64,000 nucleotides of DNA. It comes from Enterobacter sp. ENT03 (GTDB taxonomy: Bacteria > Pseudomonadota > Gammaproteobacteria > Enterobacterales > Enterobacteriaceae). Each line of letters opens with the position of its first letter. The stretch's first letter is position 1. Where the stretch lies: contig NZ_JAHUXA010000014.1 of assembly GCF_019218745.1 (NCBI RefSeq), positions 1 to 64,000 of the forward strand. The letters are read 5' to 3'. A model generated the notes under the pieces. The model was not told the DNA's origin, did not search any database, and saw only the letters and a program-made list of their open reading frames with translations. This document shows, piece by piece, positions 51,727 through 60,832 of this stretch. A program made the translations under genes and the position numbers.

Positions 51727-52971
51727 CTAACGCAGCGGCACCAGCCGGGGCGTGATAAACACCACCAGCTCACGCCGTTCATTATCTTTACCGTCGTGAC
51801 GAAACAGCTGCCCCAGCCAGGGAACGCTGGCAAGCAGCGGAACCTTATCGCTGGCCGTTTTCTTTTTATGCTGAAAAATGCCGCCCAGCGCCAGCGTATC
51901 GCCGCTTTTCACTTCAACCTGTGTTTCGATTTCCTGTTTATCAATGGCCAGGGTTTCGCCATCCGCCTGCTGTAATACCTGACCGGGCATGTTCTGGCTG
52001 ATATGCAGCTTCAGGCGCACCCGCCCGTCCGGCAGCACCGTAGGGGTGACTTCCATGCCGAGCACCGCCTCTTTAAATTCAACCGAGGTGGCACCGCTGT
52101 CACCGCTGGAGACCTGATAGGGGATTTCGCTGCCCTGTTTAATACTGGCGGGCTGCAAATGGGACGCCAGCAGGCGGGGGCTGGCGATAATATCCAGCTT
52201 TTGCTCCTGCTCCAGCGCCGACAGCTCGACGCCCAGCATGCGACCGTCGATGCGCCCGATATTAAAACCTATCCGCGTGGTGGCGTTGGCCACCGACAGA
52301 TCGCCGCTTAAGGCCGTCATATGCCCGACTTTTGCCACCGCATCGGCAGGCGCCTCGGCGAGATCCCACTTCACACCCAGTTCACGCAGACTTTTTTCAT
52401 TAATAGTGACGATGTGCGCTTCAAGCTCCACCTGCGCTACCGGCAGATCCATCTCCTCAACCCAACGGCTAAAGGTGCGTAACGTGTCGGCATTGTCGCG
52501 CAGCAGCAGGCGATTGGTGCGTTTGTCCACCGTTACCGTACCTCTGGCACTGAGCAGTTTCGCGCCCGCGGCGGCCAGTTCGCCCGCATCGGCATAACGC
52601 AGTGCGATGCTTTGATCTTTTAATGGCAAGTTCAGCCGCTGCTTTTCCTGTTCGGCTTCGAGGCTGGCCTGCTTTTGCTGCTGCCAGGCCTGGGAATGCA
52701 CATGCAGGATTGTGCCCTGCTGTTGCAGCGTCAGCCCGGCACTGGCAATCACCGTCTGCAGCGCCTGTTTCCACGGCACATTAACCAGATGCAGCGAGAG
52801 CGTACCGCTGACGTCGGGGGACACCACCAGATTATGCTTCTCCTGCTCCGCCAGGCTTTGCAGCACCTGCACCACCGGTACGTCGTCCACCATCAGCGTG
52901 ACCGGCTTCGGCGCTTCCGCTCTTGCTGCCAGTACGCTGCACATCATGATTATCCCTGCCCATCGTTTCAT
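51727..52971 (-). CDS. hofQ: Secretin HofQ of the DNA-uptake machinery
   Basis: Outer-membrane secretin (414 aa), homologue of PilQ and Haemophilus ComE, needed in E. coli for use of external DNA as nutrient. A signal peptide MKRWAGIIMMCSVLAARAEA is followed by an AMIN/secretin-N type domain (about 27-120), a NolW-like domain, and the secretin core from about 220 (VELEAHIVTINEKSLRELGV ... SPRLLASHLQPASIKQGSEI). A frame 50 codons longer was rejected. It overlaps the end of hofP by 140 bp. Confidence 0.94.
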   Translation of the reverse strand: MKRWAGIIMMCSVLAARAEAPKPVTLMVDDVPVVQVLQSLAEQEKHNLVVSPDVSGTLSLHLVNVPWKQALQTVIASAGLTLQQQGTILHVHSQAWQQQKQASLEAEQEKQRLNLPLKDQSIALRYADAGELAAAGAKLLSARGTVTVDKRTNRLLLRDNADTLRTFSRWVEEMDLPVAQVELEAHIVTINEKSLRELGVKWDLAEAPADAVAKVGHMTALSGDLSVANATTRIGFNIGRIDGRMLGVELSALEQEQKLDIIASPRLLASHLQPASIKQGSEIPYQVSSGDSGATSVEFKEAVLGMEVTPTVLPDGRVRLKLHISQNMPGQVLQQADGETLAIDKQEIETQVEVKSGDTLALGGIFQHKKKTASDKVPLLASVPWLGQLFRHDGKDNERRELVVFITPRLVPLR

Positions 52972-53287
52972 GTTGATCTCCCTGTCGTGTCCATCGCCAC
53001 TGCGGCGGTTCACAGCCTGCCGCCGTAAAAATTTGCATCTCCTGATCGGTGATGTTCCCCACCCGCCAGCCGGGCGATAAAAGATCGCCTGTGGTTGCAC
53101 GATGCCACTTTCCGCTGCCATCGCGTAGGATCCCTCTGACGCTGCCTTTCACCGCAACGAAACCCTGATAGCGCCACTGCGTCAGCTGCGCCGTCTGGCA
53201 GACGTCCGGCTGCGGTAAAAAGGGGTCCCGCATGCCGGTAAGGCAGGTGAAAGTCATGACGGCCAGCATCCAGCGTTTAACGATCAT
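52832..53287 (-). CDS. hofP: Type IV pilus assembly-like protein HofP
   Basis: PilP-like protein (151 aa) thought to link the inner-membrane complex to the secretin. It starts MIVKRWMLAVMTFTCLTGMR with a signal/anchor sequence, and has the conserved MRDPFLPQPDVC and LTQWRYQGFV near the N-terminus and CEPPQWRWTRQGD near residue 100. The start follows GGAGGCGGCCA and overlaps hofO by 11 bp. Its last 46 codons run inside hofQ in another frame, giving a Gly/Ala/Thr-rich tail longer than that of E. coli HofP (134 aa). Confidence 0.88.
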   Translation of the reverse strand: MIVKRWMLAVMTFTCLTGMRDPFLPQPDVCQTAQLTQWRYQGFVAVKGSVRGILRDGSGKWHRATTGDLLSPGWRVGNITDQEMQIFTAAGCEPPQWRWTRQGDQHETMGRDNHDVQRTGSKSGSAEAGHADGGRRTGGAGAAKPGGAGEA

Positions 53288-53738
53288 TGGCCGCCTCCAG
53301 TTGCAGGGTAAAGCGAAGCTGCTCGCCCTCCGGCTCCAGCGTAAAACCACGAATGACCATGTCGTACTCCGCCAGTCGCGCAAAAGTGTCCATAACCTGT
53401 GCCCACTTCGCGGCCAGCACCAGTTCACCGCCATTCACCGCGGGTTGCCAGCGCGTCAGGCTGGCGCGCGGGGGCGTAAAGTCCAGCGGCGAGAAGGTAC
53501 GCGCTGGCTGGCTTTCTGCCCGCGCCTCCGGCAGGCGCAACGCATGGGTTCGCTGATAATGCTGGCGTAACGTTACCTGCCGGGCGGCACGTTCGTTCTT
53601 CAGCTGCGCCAGTCTGTTACCTGGCGGGCGAACCGCCATCCACCACAGGCAGACGGCCAGGCAACACGTCAGCACTACCCACAGCGCCACCCGTTCCCGC
53701 GTGGTTAAGCCGTACCAGAAATCAAGGCAACGCTGCAT
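53277..53738 (-). CDS. hofO: Type IV pilus assembly-like protein HofO
   Basis: PilO-like inner-membrane protein (153 aa) with one membrane segment (about 15-35, VALWVVLTCCLAVCLWWMAV) and a periplasmic domain carrying FSPLDFTPPRASLTRWQPA and RFTLQLEA. Two ATGs are possible; the inner one (53738) has GAGG at 9-bp spacing, while for the outer one (53747) the site is adjacent. It overlaps hofN by 17 bp and hofP by 11 bp. Confidence 0.85.
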   Translation of the reverse strand: MQRCLDFWYGLTTRERVALWVVLTCCLAVCLWWMAVRPPGNRLAQLKNERAARQVTLRQHYQRTHALRLPEARAESQPARTFSPLDFTPPRASLTRWQPAVNGGELVLAAKWAQVMDTFARLAEYDMVIRGFTLEPEGEQLRFTLQLEAANDR

Positions 53739-54258
53739 GGGCCGCATCCTCGATTAACTGATGCTGAAATTGCCAGCGGCCCTGCGCATCCCGTGTGGTC
53801 GCACCGGCAGTGCCGGGATGAAAGCCGGGGATGTGGCTGAGCGCGCCGTCAAGCCGGGATAAGGCCGCAAGCGAGGTGGCAAAACCGGTCAGCGACAGCT
53901 TCCCCGGTTGATAGTGCAGTTGCGTCAGCCAGGCCGCGTCCGGCATCTGTTCTGCCAGCGGCGTCAGGGTAAGCTGCCATTCCCGTGTAGCTGCGCGCTG
54001 CTGTTCGCGTTTTATCTGCTGCTGTAAGCGCTGCTGCGCCTGCAGACGCTCAGCGTGACGCCGGTTAAGCGCGGCGAATAGCGTGGCGTCGGCGTCCTGC
54101 GTGAGATAAATAACCCGCTGCTCCACCTGGATGCCGTGACGGCAGAGCAGCGTCGTCGTCAGCAGCGTAAGCACGGTGGCGACAGACACCCCACACCAGC
54201 AGCGGTTATGCCGCCGCTGACGGTGTGAACGCCAGGGCAGGAGATTGACCATGTACAC
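53722..54258 (-). CDS. hofN: Type IV pilus assembly-like protein HofN
   Basis: PilN-like inner-membrane protein (178 aa). It has NLLPWR near the start (the PilM-binding motif), a membrane segment at about 20-42 (GVSVATVLTLLTTTLLC), a coiled coil (Gln/Arg-rich, about 65-95) and a periplasmic domain. The start is ambiguous: GTG at 54258 has GAGGAG at 8-bp spacing and is preferred; ATG at 54252 is possible. It lies 2 bp after the hofM stop. Confidence 0.85.
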   Translation of the reverse strand: MYMVNLLPWRSHRQRRHNRCWCGVSVATVLTLLTTTLLCRHGIQVEQRVIYLTQDADATLFAALNRRHAERLQAQQRLQQQIKREQQRAATREWQLTLTPLAEQMPDAAWLTQLHYQPGKLSLTGFATSLAALSRLDGALSHIPGFHPGTAGATTRDAQGRWQFQHQLIEDAAHAALP

Positions 54259-54260
54259 GT

Positions 54261-55043
54261 TCAGTGCTCCTCGCCCAGTGCCAGCCCAATGGCGACTGCC
54301 CAGGCATCGCCGTTCACCGGTAACGGCGGCTGGCGATGCGGCACAGCGCACCAGACATCAAAGCCCGCGGATGTTTCGCACACCTGCCCCTGCGCCGGAT
54401 CGAGGCCTAATTGCGCCGCCAGCGCTTCCGGCGAATCGATACCCTGCGCGGGCTGTCTTCCCCAGCGTTCCCGCGTGGCCCACAGCCACTGGCCGGGATC
54501 GCGCCAGCTCAGCCAGCGGGCAGGGGGCGCGAGTAAGGGGATCAGCCGTTGCAGGGCGCAGGCATCGGGCGTGATAGCGGCTACATGGAGACGCAACGAC
54601 TGCGCCAGTTCAAACAGTTCAGCCACATCTTTGTGTTGCGCTGCCGTCACGCGGTAGGCGTCATGGACGGTGTCTTCACGGTAGTCGAAGCGTAGATCGT
54701 CGCTCGCCATATCGAGTTCCCGCGCGAGGCTGCCCGCCATCCACGACAATCGCTCGCGTTCGCCCAGGCGCATTGCCGGGCGGGGGAAGGTCTTTTGCAG
54801 AGTACGTCCGGAGGGAAATGCCAGCCTGATACGGTGGCGGCGCGGCAGCGTTTTACTCCAGGGTAACAACGCCTGAGAGAGCGCATCAAACTGCTTGATC
54901 TGCCCGTCCACGACGATGTCCCCGGCGAGTGGAACCTGCCACCAGCGACGCAGCGCCCACTGCCCTTTCTCACGAACCAGCGCGATGCCGTACACGCCAC
55001 CTTGTTGAATATGCAGCCCTATTTGCCAGTGCCCGAATGCCAT
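54261..55043 (-). CDS. hofM: PilM-like protein HofM
   Basis: Actin-like ATPase-family pilus assembly protein (260 aa), divergent from PilM. It is the first gene of hofMNOPQ and divergent from mrcA. It starts MAFGHWQIGLHIQQGGVYG. In E. coli the operon needs Sxy and CRP-S sites for expression; I did not find a clear CRP-S site in the 121-bp gap to mrcA. The set hofM-N-O-P-Q is complete here. Confidence 0.88.
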   Translation of the reverse strand: MAFGHWQIGLHIQQGGVYGIALVREKGQWALRRWWQVPLAGDIVVDGQIKQFDALSQALLPWSKTLPRRHRIRLAFPSGRTLQKTFPRPAMRLGERERLSWMAGSLARELDMASDDLRFDYREDTVHDAYRVTAAQHKDVAELFELAQSLRLHVAAITPDACALQRLIPLLAPPARWLSWRDPGQWLWATRERWGRQPAQGIDSPEALAAQLGLDPAQGQVCETSAGFDVWCAVPHRQPPLPVNGDAWAVAIGLALGEEH

Positions 55044-55106
55044 ACCTGTCGATCTCCTTATCTGCCGCCAACAGTGACGACGCTATCAATGCGTCAGGCT
55101 TGCCTT

Positions 55107-55112
55107 TATACT
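55107..55112 (+). promoter_or_regulatory. Candidate -10 box of mrcA
   Basis: TATACT, five of six matches to TATAAT, 53 bp upstream of the mrcA GTG. No good -35 hexamer is found at 16-18 bp, so a regulator or extended contact may be needed. Confidence 0.4.
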
Positions 55113-55164
55113 ACCGCGCGGTTGTTTATAAACTGCCCAAGTGAAACTAAATGGGAAATCTCCG

Positions 55165-57717
55165 GTGAAGTTCGTAAAGTATTTATTGATCCTTGCAGTC
55201 TGTTGCATTCTGCTGGGAGCAGGCTCGATCTATGGCTTATACAAATATGTTGAGCCGCAACTCCCTGATGTCGCCACGCTCAGAGATGTGCGTTTGCAGA
55301 TCCCGATGCAGGTTTACAGCGCTGATGGCGAGTTGATCGCCCAGTACGGTGAAAAAAGACGCATCCCGCTGACGTTAAATCAGATCCCACCCGTGATGGT
55401 GAAAGCGTTTATTGCGACGGAAGACAGCCGTTTTTATGAGCATCATGGTGTTGATCCCGTGGGGATTTTCCGTGCTGCCAGCGTGGCGCTTTTCTCCGGC
55501 CATGCTTCGCAGGGCGCAAGCACCATCACCCAGCAGCTGGCGCGAAACTTCTACCTCAGTCCTGAACGCACCCTGATGCGTAAAATAAAGGAAGTGTTCC
55601 TCGCCATCCGCATCGAGCAGTTGATGAATAAAGACGAGATCCTCGAACTTTATCTCAACAAAATTTATCTCGGTTATCGCGCCTATGGCGTAGGCTCCGC
55701 CGCGCAGGTCTATTTCGGTAAGCCCGTCGATCAACTGACGCTCAGCGAAATCGCCGTGATTGCCGGTCTGCCAAAAGCGCCGTCAACCTTCAACCCGCTC
55801 TATTCGCTGGAACGTGCTACAAGCCGCCGCAATGTGGTGCTGTCGCGTATGCTCAGCGAAGGCTATATCTCGCAGGCGGAGTACGATCAGGCGCGCGGCG
55901 AGGCGATTGACGCCAACTATCACGCCCCGGAAATCGCTTTCTCAGCGCCTTATCTGTCAGAGATGGTGCGTCAGGAGATGGTGTCCCGCTACGGCGATAA
56001 AGCTTATGAAGATGGCTACCGCGTTTACACCACCATCACACGCCGCATCCAGCAGGCCGCGCAGCAGGCGGTACGTAACAACGTGCTGGATTACGACATG
56101 CGCCACGGCTATCGCGGCCCGTCGAACGTGTTGTGGAAGCTGGGTGAAAGCGCCTGGGATACACAGAAAATCACCCAGACATTAAAAGCGCTGCCAACCT
56201 ACGGGCCGTTGTTGCCTGCGGTGGTGACCGCGACCAGCCTGCAAGAAGCAACGGCGATGCTGGCAGACGGCACCTCCGTTTCGTTGCGCATGGAAGGCAT
56301 GCGCTGGGCGCGTCCTTACCGTTCGGATACCGCGCAGGGCGCCACGCCACGTAAAGTTACCGATGTGGTACAGACCGGGCAGCAAATCTGGGTGCGTCAG
56401 GTTGACGATGCCTGGTGGCTGGCGCAGGTGCCGGATGTGAACTCCGCGCTAGTCTCCATCAATCCGCAGAACGGCGCGGTGATGGCGCTGGTGGGCGGCT
56501 TCGATTTCAACCAGAGCAAGTTTAACCGCGCCACCCAGGCGCTGCGTCAGGTCGGCTCAAATATCAAGCCGTTCCTTTACACGGCGGCGATGGACAAAGG
56601 GTTGACGCTGGCGAGCATTCTCAACGACGTGCCGATTTCACGCTGGGATGCGGGTGCCGGCTCCGACTGGCAGCCGAAAAACTCTCCGGCGGAATACGCC
56701 GGGCCGATCCGTTTACGTCAGGGCTTAGGCCAGTCGAAAAACGTGGTGATGGTCCGTGCGATGCGCGCGATGGGCGTGGATTACGCGGCAGAGTATTTGC
56801 AGCGCTTCGGCTTCCCGGCGCAAAACATCGTGCATACCGAATCGCTGGCGCTCGGCTCGGCGTCGTTTACGCCGTTACAGGTCGCGCGCGGTTATGCGGT
56901 GATGGCGAACGGCGGTTTCCTGGTGGATCCGTATTTCATCAGCAAAATCGAAAACGATCAGGGCGGCGTGCTGTTTGAAGCCCGTCCGAAGATCGCCTGT
57001 GTGGAGTGCGACATCCCGGTGATCTACGGCGAAACGCAGAAGTCTGGCGTGCTGGAAAATAAAGATGTTGAAGACGTAGCCCGCTCGCAGGAGCAGCAAA
57101 ATGCCGTCGTGCCAATGCCGCAACTGGGCCAGGCCAATCAGGCGCTGGTGGCGCAGACCGGGGCGCAGGAGTACGCGCCGCACGTCATCAATACCCCGCT
57201 GGCGTTCTTAATCAAGAGCGCGCTCAACAGCAATATCTTTGGCGAACCGGGCTGGCAGGGAACTGGCTGGCGTGCAGGTCGCGATCTGAAGCGCAACGAT
57301 ATTGGCGGCAAAACCGGTACCACCAACAGCTCGAAAGATGCGTGGTTCTCAGGCTACGGTCCGGGCGCAGTCACCTCTGTGTGGATCGGCTTTGACGATC
57401 ATCGGCGGGATCTGGGCCGCACCACCGCTTCGGGGGCGATTAAAGATCAGATTTCAGGTTATGAAGGCGGTGCGAAAAGTGCTCAGCCCGCGTGGGACGC
57501 CTTTATGAAACATGCACTGGAAGGCGTACCTGAAGAGCCGCTGACGCCGCCGCCGGGCATCGTGACAGTGAATATCGACCGCAGCACGGGTCAACTGGCT
57601 AACGGTGGCAACAGTCGTCAGGAGTATTTCATCGAAGGTACGCAGCCGACACAGCAGGCGGTACATGAGGTGGGAACGACGATCATTGATAACGGCGAGA
57701 CGCACGAGCTGTTCTGA
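55165..57717 (+). CDS. mrcA: Penicillin-binding protein 1A
   Basis: Bifunctional class A PBP (850 aa), inner-membrane anchored, that polymerises and cross-links peptidoglycan with LpoA. Order: cytoplasmic start and membrane anchor (about 1-25), glycosyltransferase domain with catalytic Glu in ATEDSRFYEHHGVD (about 86), OB-like domain, and transpeptidase domain with the SxxK motif SNIK (about 465), SKN (about 525) and KTGTTN (about 715). The GTG start (MKFVKYLLIL) matches E. coli; a GTG eight codons upstream exists. Divergent from hofM. Confidence 0.97.
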   Translation: MKFVKYLLILAVCCILLGAGSIYGLYKYVEPQLPDVATLRDVRLQIPMQVYSADGELIAQYGEKRRIPLTLNQIPPVMVKAFIATEDSRFYEHHGVDPVGIFRAASVALFSGHASQGASTITQQLARNFYLSPERTLMRKIKEVFLAIRIEQLMNKDEILELYLNKIYLGYRAYGVGSAAQVYFGKPVDQLTLSEIAVIAGLPKAPSTFNPLYSLERATSRRNVVLSRMLSEGYISQAEYDQARGEAIDANYHAPEIAFSAPYLSEMVRQEMVSRYGDKAYEDGYRVYTTITRRIQQAAQQAVRNNVLDYDMRHGYRGPSNVLWKLGESAWDTQKITQTLKALPTYGPLLPAVVTATSLQEATAMLADGTSVSLRMEGMRWARPYRSDTAQGATPRKVTDVVQTGQQIWVRQVDDAWWLAQVPDVNSALVSINPQNGAVMALVGGFDFNQSKFNRATQALRQVGSNIKPFLYTAAMDKGLTLASILNDVPISRWDAGAGSDWQPKNSPAEYAGPIRLRQGLGQSKNVVMVRAMRAMGVDYAAEYLQRFGFPAQNIVHTESLALGSASFTPLQVARGYAVMANGGFLVDPYFISKIENDQGGVLFEARPKIACVECDIPVIYGETQKSGVLENKDVEDVARSQEQQNAVVPMPQLGQANQALVAQTGAQEYAPHVINTPLAFLIKSALNSNIFGEPGWQGTGWRAGRDLKRNDIGGKTGTTNSSKDAWFSGYGPGAVTSVWIGFDDHRRDLGRTTASGAIKDQISGYEGGAKSAQPAWDAFMKHALEGVPEEPLTPPPGIVTVNIDRSTGQLANGGNSRQEYFIEGTQPTQQAVHEVGTTIIDNGETHELF

Positions 57718-57720
57718 TCC

Positions 57721-57746
57721 AAAAGCCCTCTCCTTCGGGAGAGGGC
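57721..57746 (-). terminator. Hairpin between mrcA and nudE
   Basis: A perfect 9-bp stem GCCCTCTCC (57725-57733)/GGAGAGGGC (57738-57746) with a UUCG-type tetraloop on the plus strand. On the minus strand it is followed by four T, so it can end nudE transcripts; on the plus strand it is followed by A and may only stabilise mrcA mRNA. Confidence 0.8.
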
Positions 57747-57753
57747 AAAAAAC

Positions 57754-58314
57754 CTACAGCCTGCCCTGCCCCTTCAGCCATTCCCGAACCAGAAACAGCG
57801 CGCTGACATTGCGAGCTTCGTTAAAATCGGGATCTTCCAGCAAATCCATCAGATGAGCCAGTGGCCAGCGTACCTGCGGCAGCGGTTCAGGCTCATCTCC
57901 TTCCAGCGATTCCGGGTAGAGATCTTCTGCCACCACGATATTCATTTTGCTGGAGAAATAGGACGGCGCCATGCTGAGTTTCTTCAGAAACGTCAGGTTA
58001 TTCGCGCCAAAGCCCACTTCCTCTTTTAACTCGCGGTTTGCGGCTTCATACACGCTTTCGCCCGGATCGATAAGCCCCTTCGAGAAGCCCAGTTCGTAAG
58101 CTTCAATCCCTACGGCATATTCACGGATCAAAATCAGATGGTCATCGACGATGGGCACAATCATTACGGCTTCTCGCGTGGACGGGCGCATGCGCTCATA
58201 AACACGACGCTCGCCGTTGCTGAATTCCAGATCCACGCTTTCAACGTTAAATAACCGTGATTTGGCGACGGTTTCGACGTTAAGAATGGTGGGTTTTTGC
58301 AATGATTTACTCAT
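57754..58314 (-). CDS. nudE: Nudix hydrolase NudE
   Basis: ADP-compounds hydrolase (186 aa) acting on ADP-ribose, Ap3A and NADH. The Nudix box GESVYEAANRELKEEVGF is intact, with the metal-binding REXXEE. The start MSKSLQKPTILNVETVA matches E. coli; a longer frame of 23 residues is not supported. It is convergent with mrcA and divergent from igaA. Confidence 0.96.
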   Translation of the reverse strand: MSKSLQKPTILNVETVAKSRLFNVESVDLEFSNGERRVYERMRPSTREAVMIVPIVDDHLILIREYAVGIEAYELGFSKGLIDPGESVYEAANRELKEEVGFGANNLTFLKKLSMAPSYFSSKMNIVVAEDLYPESLEGDEPEPLPQVRWPLAHLMDLLEDPDFNEARNVSALFLVREWLKGQGRL

Positions 58315-58634
58315 TATGATGGGGTCTTTACAGTGGAAACTCGGGTTATTGTGCGGTATAGCGAGCGGTTTCGGCAACGGCATTCGCGCTCTATTTACAT
58401 ATTTGTAACGTCAACTAGTACATTCATCATTTCGTTAAAAAAGTCAAGAGCTTGAATTAAGATTAGGAATTTGCTGATATTGCATGCAGAGTGTCTTTTG
58501 TTACTATCCTGCGCGCTGGTATGCGCTTAAAAGAATTCAGTTTTATACTTGCCCGAAACCAGCCACATGATGACGTTTTTTTGGAAAGGGTGCTACTGAC
58601 CACACCTCTGTAAAAAAAGTAAGATGGGGAAAGC
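58315..58634. promoter_or_regulatory. nudE-igaA divergent intergenic region
   Basis: A 320-bp AT-rich gap without a convincing gene. Possible sigma-70 elements for igaA are TTGAAT (58453-58458) and TACTAT (58502-58507), but they do not form one well-spaced pair. The igaA ribosome-binding site region GGGGAAAGC precedes the ATG at 58635. Nothing else clear is visible. Confidence 0.4.
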
Positions 58635-60770
58635 ATGAGCACCATTTTGATTTTTTTCGCTGCCTGCCTTGCCTGCGCACTTCTTGCATGGTGGTTTTTC
58701 AGGCGACGGACGAAGCGCCTCTACCGGCTACCAAATCCTCAGGCTTTTGCTGATGCCGCCACGCGAAAGTTAACCGCCGATGAGCGCAGTGCGGTTGAAA
58801 GCTATCTTGATACGCTCTCCCGCGTGCTGGATGTTCCCGGCCCGACCGGCGCCACCACGCCGCCCGTCGCGATGGCGCTAAATACGCAAAGCAACACGGT
58901 TTTTACCGTGACGCACTCGATCACCCGATACGGCATCAACACCGACGATCTCAATAAATGGCGCTATTACCTTGATGCGGTAGAAGTGCATTTGCCCCCG
59001 TTCTGGGAACAGTACATCACCGACGAAAACGCGGTGGAATTGATCTACACCGATACCCTTCCGCTGGTCATTTCGCTCAACGGTCATACCCTGAGTGAAT
59101 ACATGCAGGAAACACGCGGCTACTCGCTGGAAGTGCAGACTTCCACCCAGGCGTCGATCCGCGGCGAAGAGAGCGAGCAGATCGAGCTGCTGAATATTCG
59201 TCAGCAAACGCGGGAAGAGTATGCCCTGAGTCGCCCGGACGGGCTGCGGGAAGCCCTGTTGATCAGCGCCTCTTTTCTGCTGTTTTTCTTCTGCCTGGTG
59301 ACGCCCGATGTCTTCGTTCCGTGGATGGCAGGCGGTGCGATCATGCTGCTGGCCGCCGGGCTGTGGGGATTATTTGCGCCACCGGCCAAAAATACGCTAC
59401 GTGAGATCCATTGCCTGCGCGGCACGCCAAAACGCTGGGGGTTGTTCGGTGAAAACGATCAGGAACAGATTAATAATATCTCCCTTGGCATCATTGACCT
59501 GATTTATCCTCCGCACTGGCAGCCCTATATCGCTCAGGATTTAGGGCAGCAGACAGACATTGATATTTATCTGGATCGTCACGTTGTGCGTCAGGGACGC
59601 TTTTTATCTCTGCATGATGAAGCCACCCATTTTCCGATTCAGCACTGGTTACGTAGCGCCGTTATCGCCATCGGCGCGCTGGTAGTGCTGGCGATGCTCA
59701 TCATCTGGGTCCCGCTGGATATGCCGATCAAATTTACCGTGTCGTGGATGAAAGGCGCGCAGACCATTGAAGCGACCAGCGTCGGCGAACTGGAAAAAGC
59801 AGCCGTGCGCGTGGGGGATACGCTGAGCCTGCGCGGTACCGGCATGTGCAGTATTCATGCCGCAGGTAACTGGAGCACCCAGCAAAAGTCGCCGTTTACG
59901 CCGTTCGACTGCTCGCAGATCATCTGGAACGACGCGCCGCCGCTGCCGTTGCCGGAATCGGATACTGTCACTAAAGCCAGCGCGCTGATCCAGGCGGTCA
60001 ATCGCCAGCTGCATCCTCAGACTGAAGAGGATTCTCGCGTCAGCGCCGCCCTGCGTTCCGCCATCGAAAAATCCGGTATGGTGCTGCTGGATGATTTTGC
60101 CGACATCGTGCTGAAAACCCAGGATTTATGCGCCGCCGAAGATGAGTGTCTGCGCCTGAAAAATGCGCTGGTTAACCTTGGTAACACCAAAGACTGGGAC
60201 GCACTCACCCGCCGCGCCAGCACTGGCCGTCTCAGCGGCGTGAACGTACTGTTACGCCCGGTCAGCGCCGAATCGCTGGATAACCTTGTGGCGACGTCCA
60301 CCGCGCCCTTTATTACGCGTGAAACGTCACGTGCGGCCCAGGCGCTGAACAGCCCGGCTCCTGGCGGCTTTGTGATTGCCAGCGATGAAGGCAGCGAGCT
60401 GGTCGATCAACCGTGGCCGCCGGTCGCGCTGTATGATTATCCGGCGCAGGATCAATGGGGAGAGTTTCAGCGGCTGGCGCAAATGCTGATGCAGACACCG
60501 TTCAGCGCCGAAGGGATCATTACCAATATTTATACTGACGCCAACGGCACCCGTCACATCAGACTGCACCGTATGCCGGACAGCGCCGGCCTGTGGCGTT
60601 ACGCGGCAACGACCCTGCTGCTGGCCGTGTTGATTATCTGTAGCCTGTATAACGGCATTCAGGCGCTGCGCCGCTATCAGCGTCATCGCACTCGTCTGGC
60701 TGATATTCAGCAATACTATGACAGCTGCTTTAACCCGACGCTGATCCCCTCCCCCGAAAATATGATCTGA
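58635..60770 (+). CDS. igaA: IgaA, negative regulator of the Rcs phosphorelay
   Basis: Inner-membrane protein (711 aa) that holds RcsD and thus the Rcs envelope-stress response off; essential in many enterobacteria unless Rcs is lost. Membrane segments at about 1-22, 205-225 and 228-250, 340-362 and 652-672 flank two cytoplasmic domains and one periplasmic domain (about 363-650). The periplasmic part has four Cys (MCSIHAAG, FDCSQI, DLCAAEDEC) typical of IgaA. The E. coli name yrfF refers to the same gene. It is followed by a long hairpin and yrfG. Confidence 0.96.
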   Translation: MSTILIFFAACLACALLAWWFFRRRTKRLYRLPNPQAFADAATRKLTADERSAVESYLDTLSRVLDVPGPTGATTPPVAMALNTQSNTVFTVTHSITRYGINTDDLNKWRYYLDAVEVHLPPFWEQYITDENAVELIYTDTLPLVISLNGHTLSEYMQETRGYSLEVQTSTQASIRGEESEQIELLNIRQQTREEYALSRPDGLREALLISASFLLFFFCLVTPDVFVPWMAGGAIMLLAAGLWGLFAPPAKNTLREIHCLRGTPKRWGLFGENDQEQINNISLGIIDLIYPPHWQPYIAQDLGQQTDIDIYLDRHVVRQGRFLSLHDEATHFPIQHWLRSAVIAIGALVVLAMLIIWVPLDMPIKFTVSWMKGAQTIEATSVGELEKAAVRVGDTLSLRGTGMCSIHAAGNWSTQQKSPFTPFDCSQIIWNDAPPLPLPESDTVTKASALIQAVNRQLHPQTEEDSRVSAALRSAIEKSGMVLLDDFADIVLKTQDLCAAEDECLRLKNALVNLGNTKDWDALTRRASTGRLSGVNVLLRPVSAESLDNLVATSTAPFITRETSRAAQALNSPAPGGFVIASDEGSELVDQPWPPVALYDYPAQDQWGEFQRLAQMLMQTPFSAEGIITNIYTDANGTRHIRLHRMPDSAGLWRYAATTLLLAVLIICSLYNGIQALRRYQRHRTRLADIQQYYDSCFNPTLIPSPENMI

Positions 60771-60771
60771 T

Positions 60772-60812
60772 CACCTTCGCGCGGCCGTTTTCTGCGGCCC
60801 GCGCCGAAGGTG
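60772..60812 (+). terminator. Long hairpin between igaA and yrfG
   Basis: CACCTTCG (60772-60779) pairs with CGAAGGTG (60805-60812), extended by CGCGG-CCG against CGGCCCGCG with two bulges. No T-run follows, so it is more likely an mRNA-stability or attenuation stem than a full stop. It leaves 20 bp to the yrfG start. Confidence 0.5.
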
Positions 60813-60832
60813 CTTTCTGCCCGGAGTGTTCT

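Noticed and set aside
55075..55096. TGACG-N12-CGTCA inverted repeat between hofM and mrcA as a CRP-S (Sxy) site
   Set aside because: The CRP-S core TGCGA-N6-TCGCA is not present and the spacing is wrong; a short dyad like this can arise by chance.
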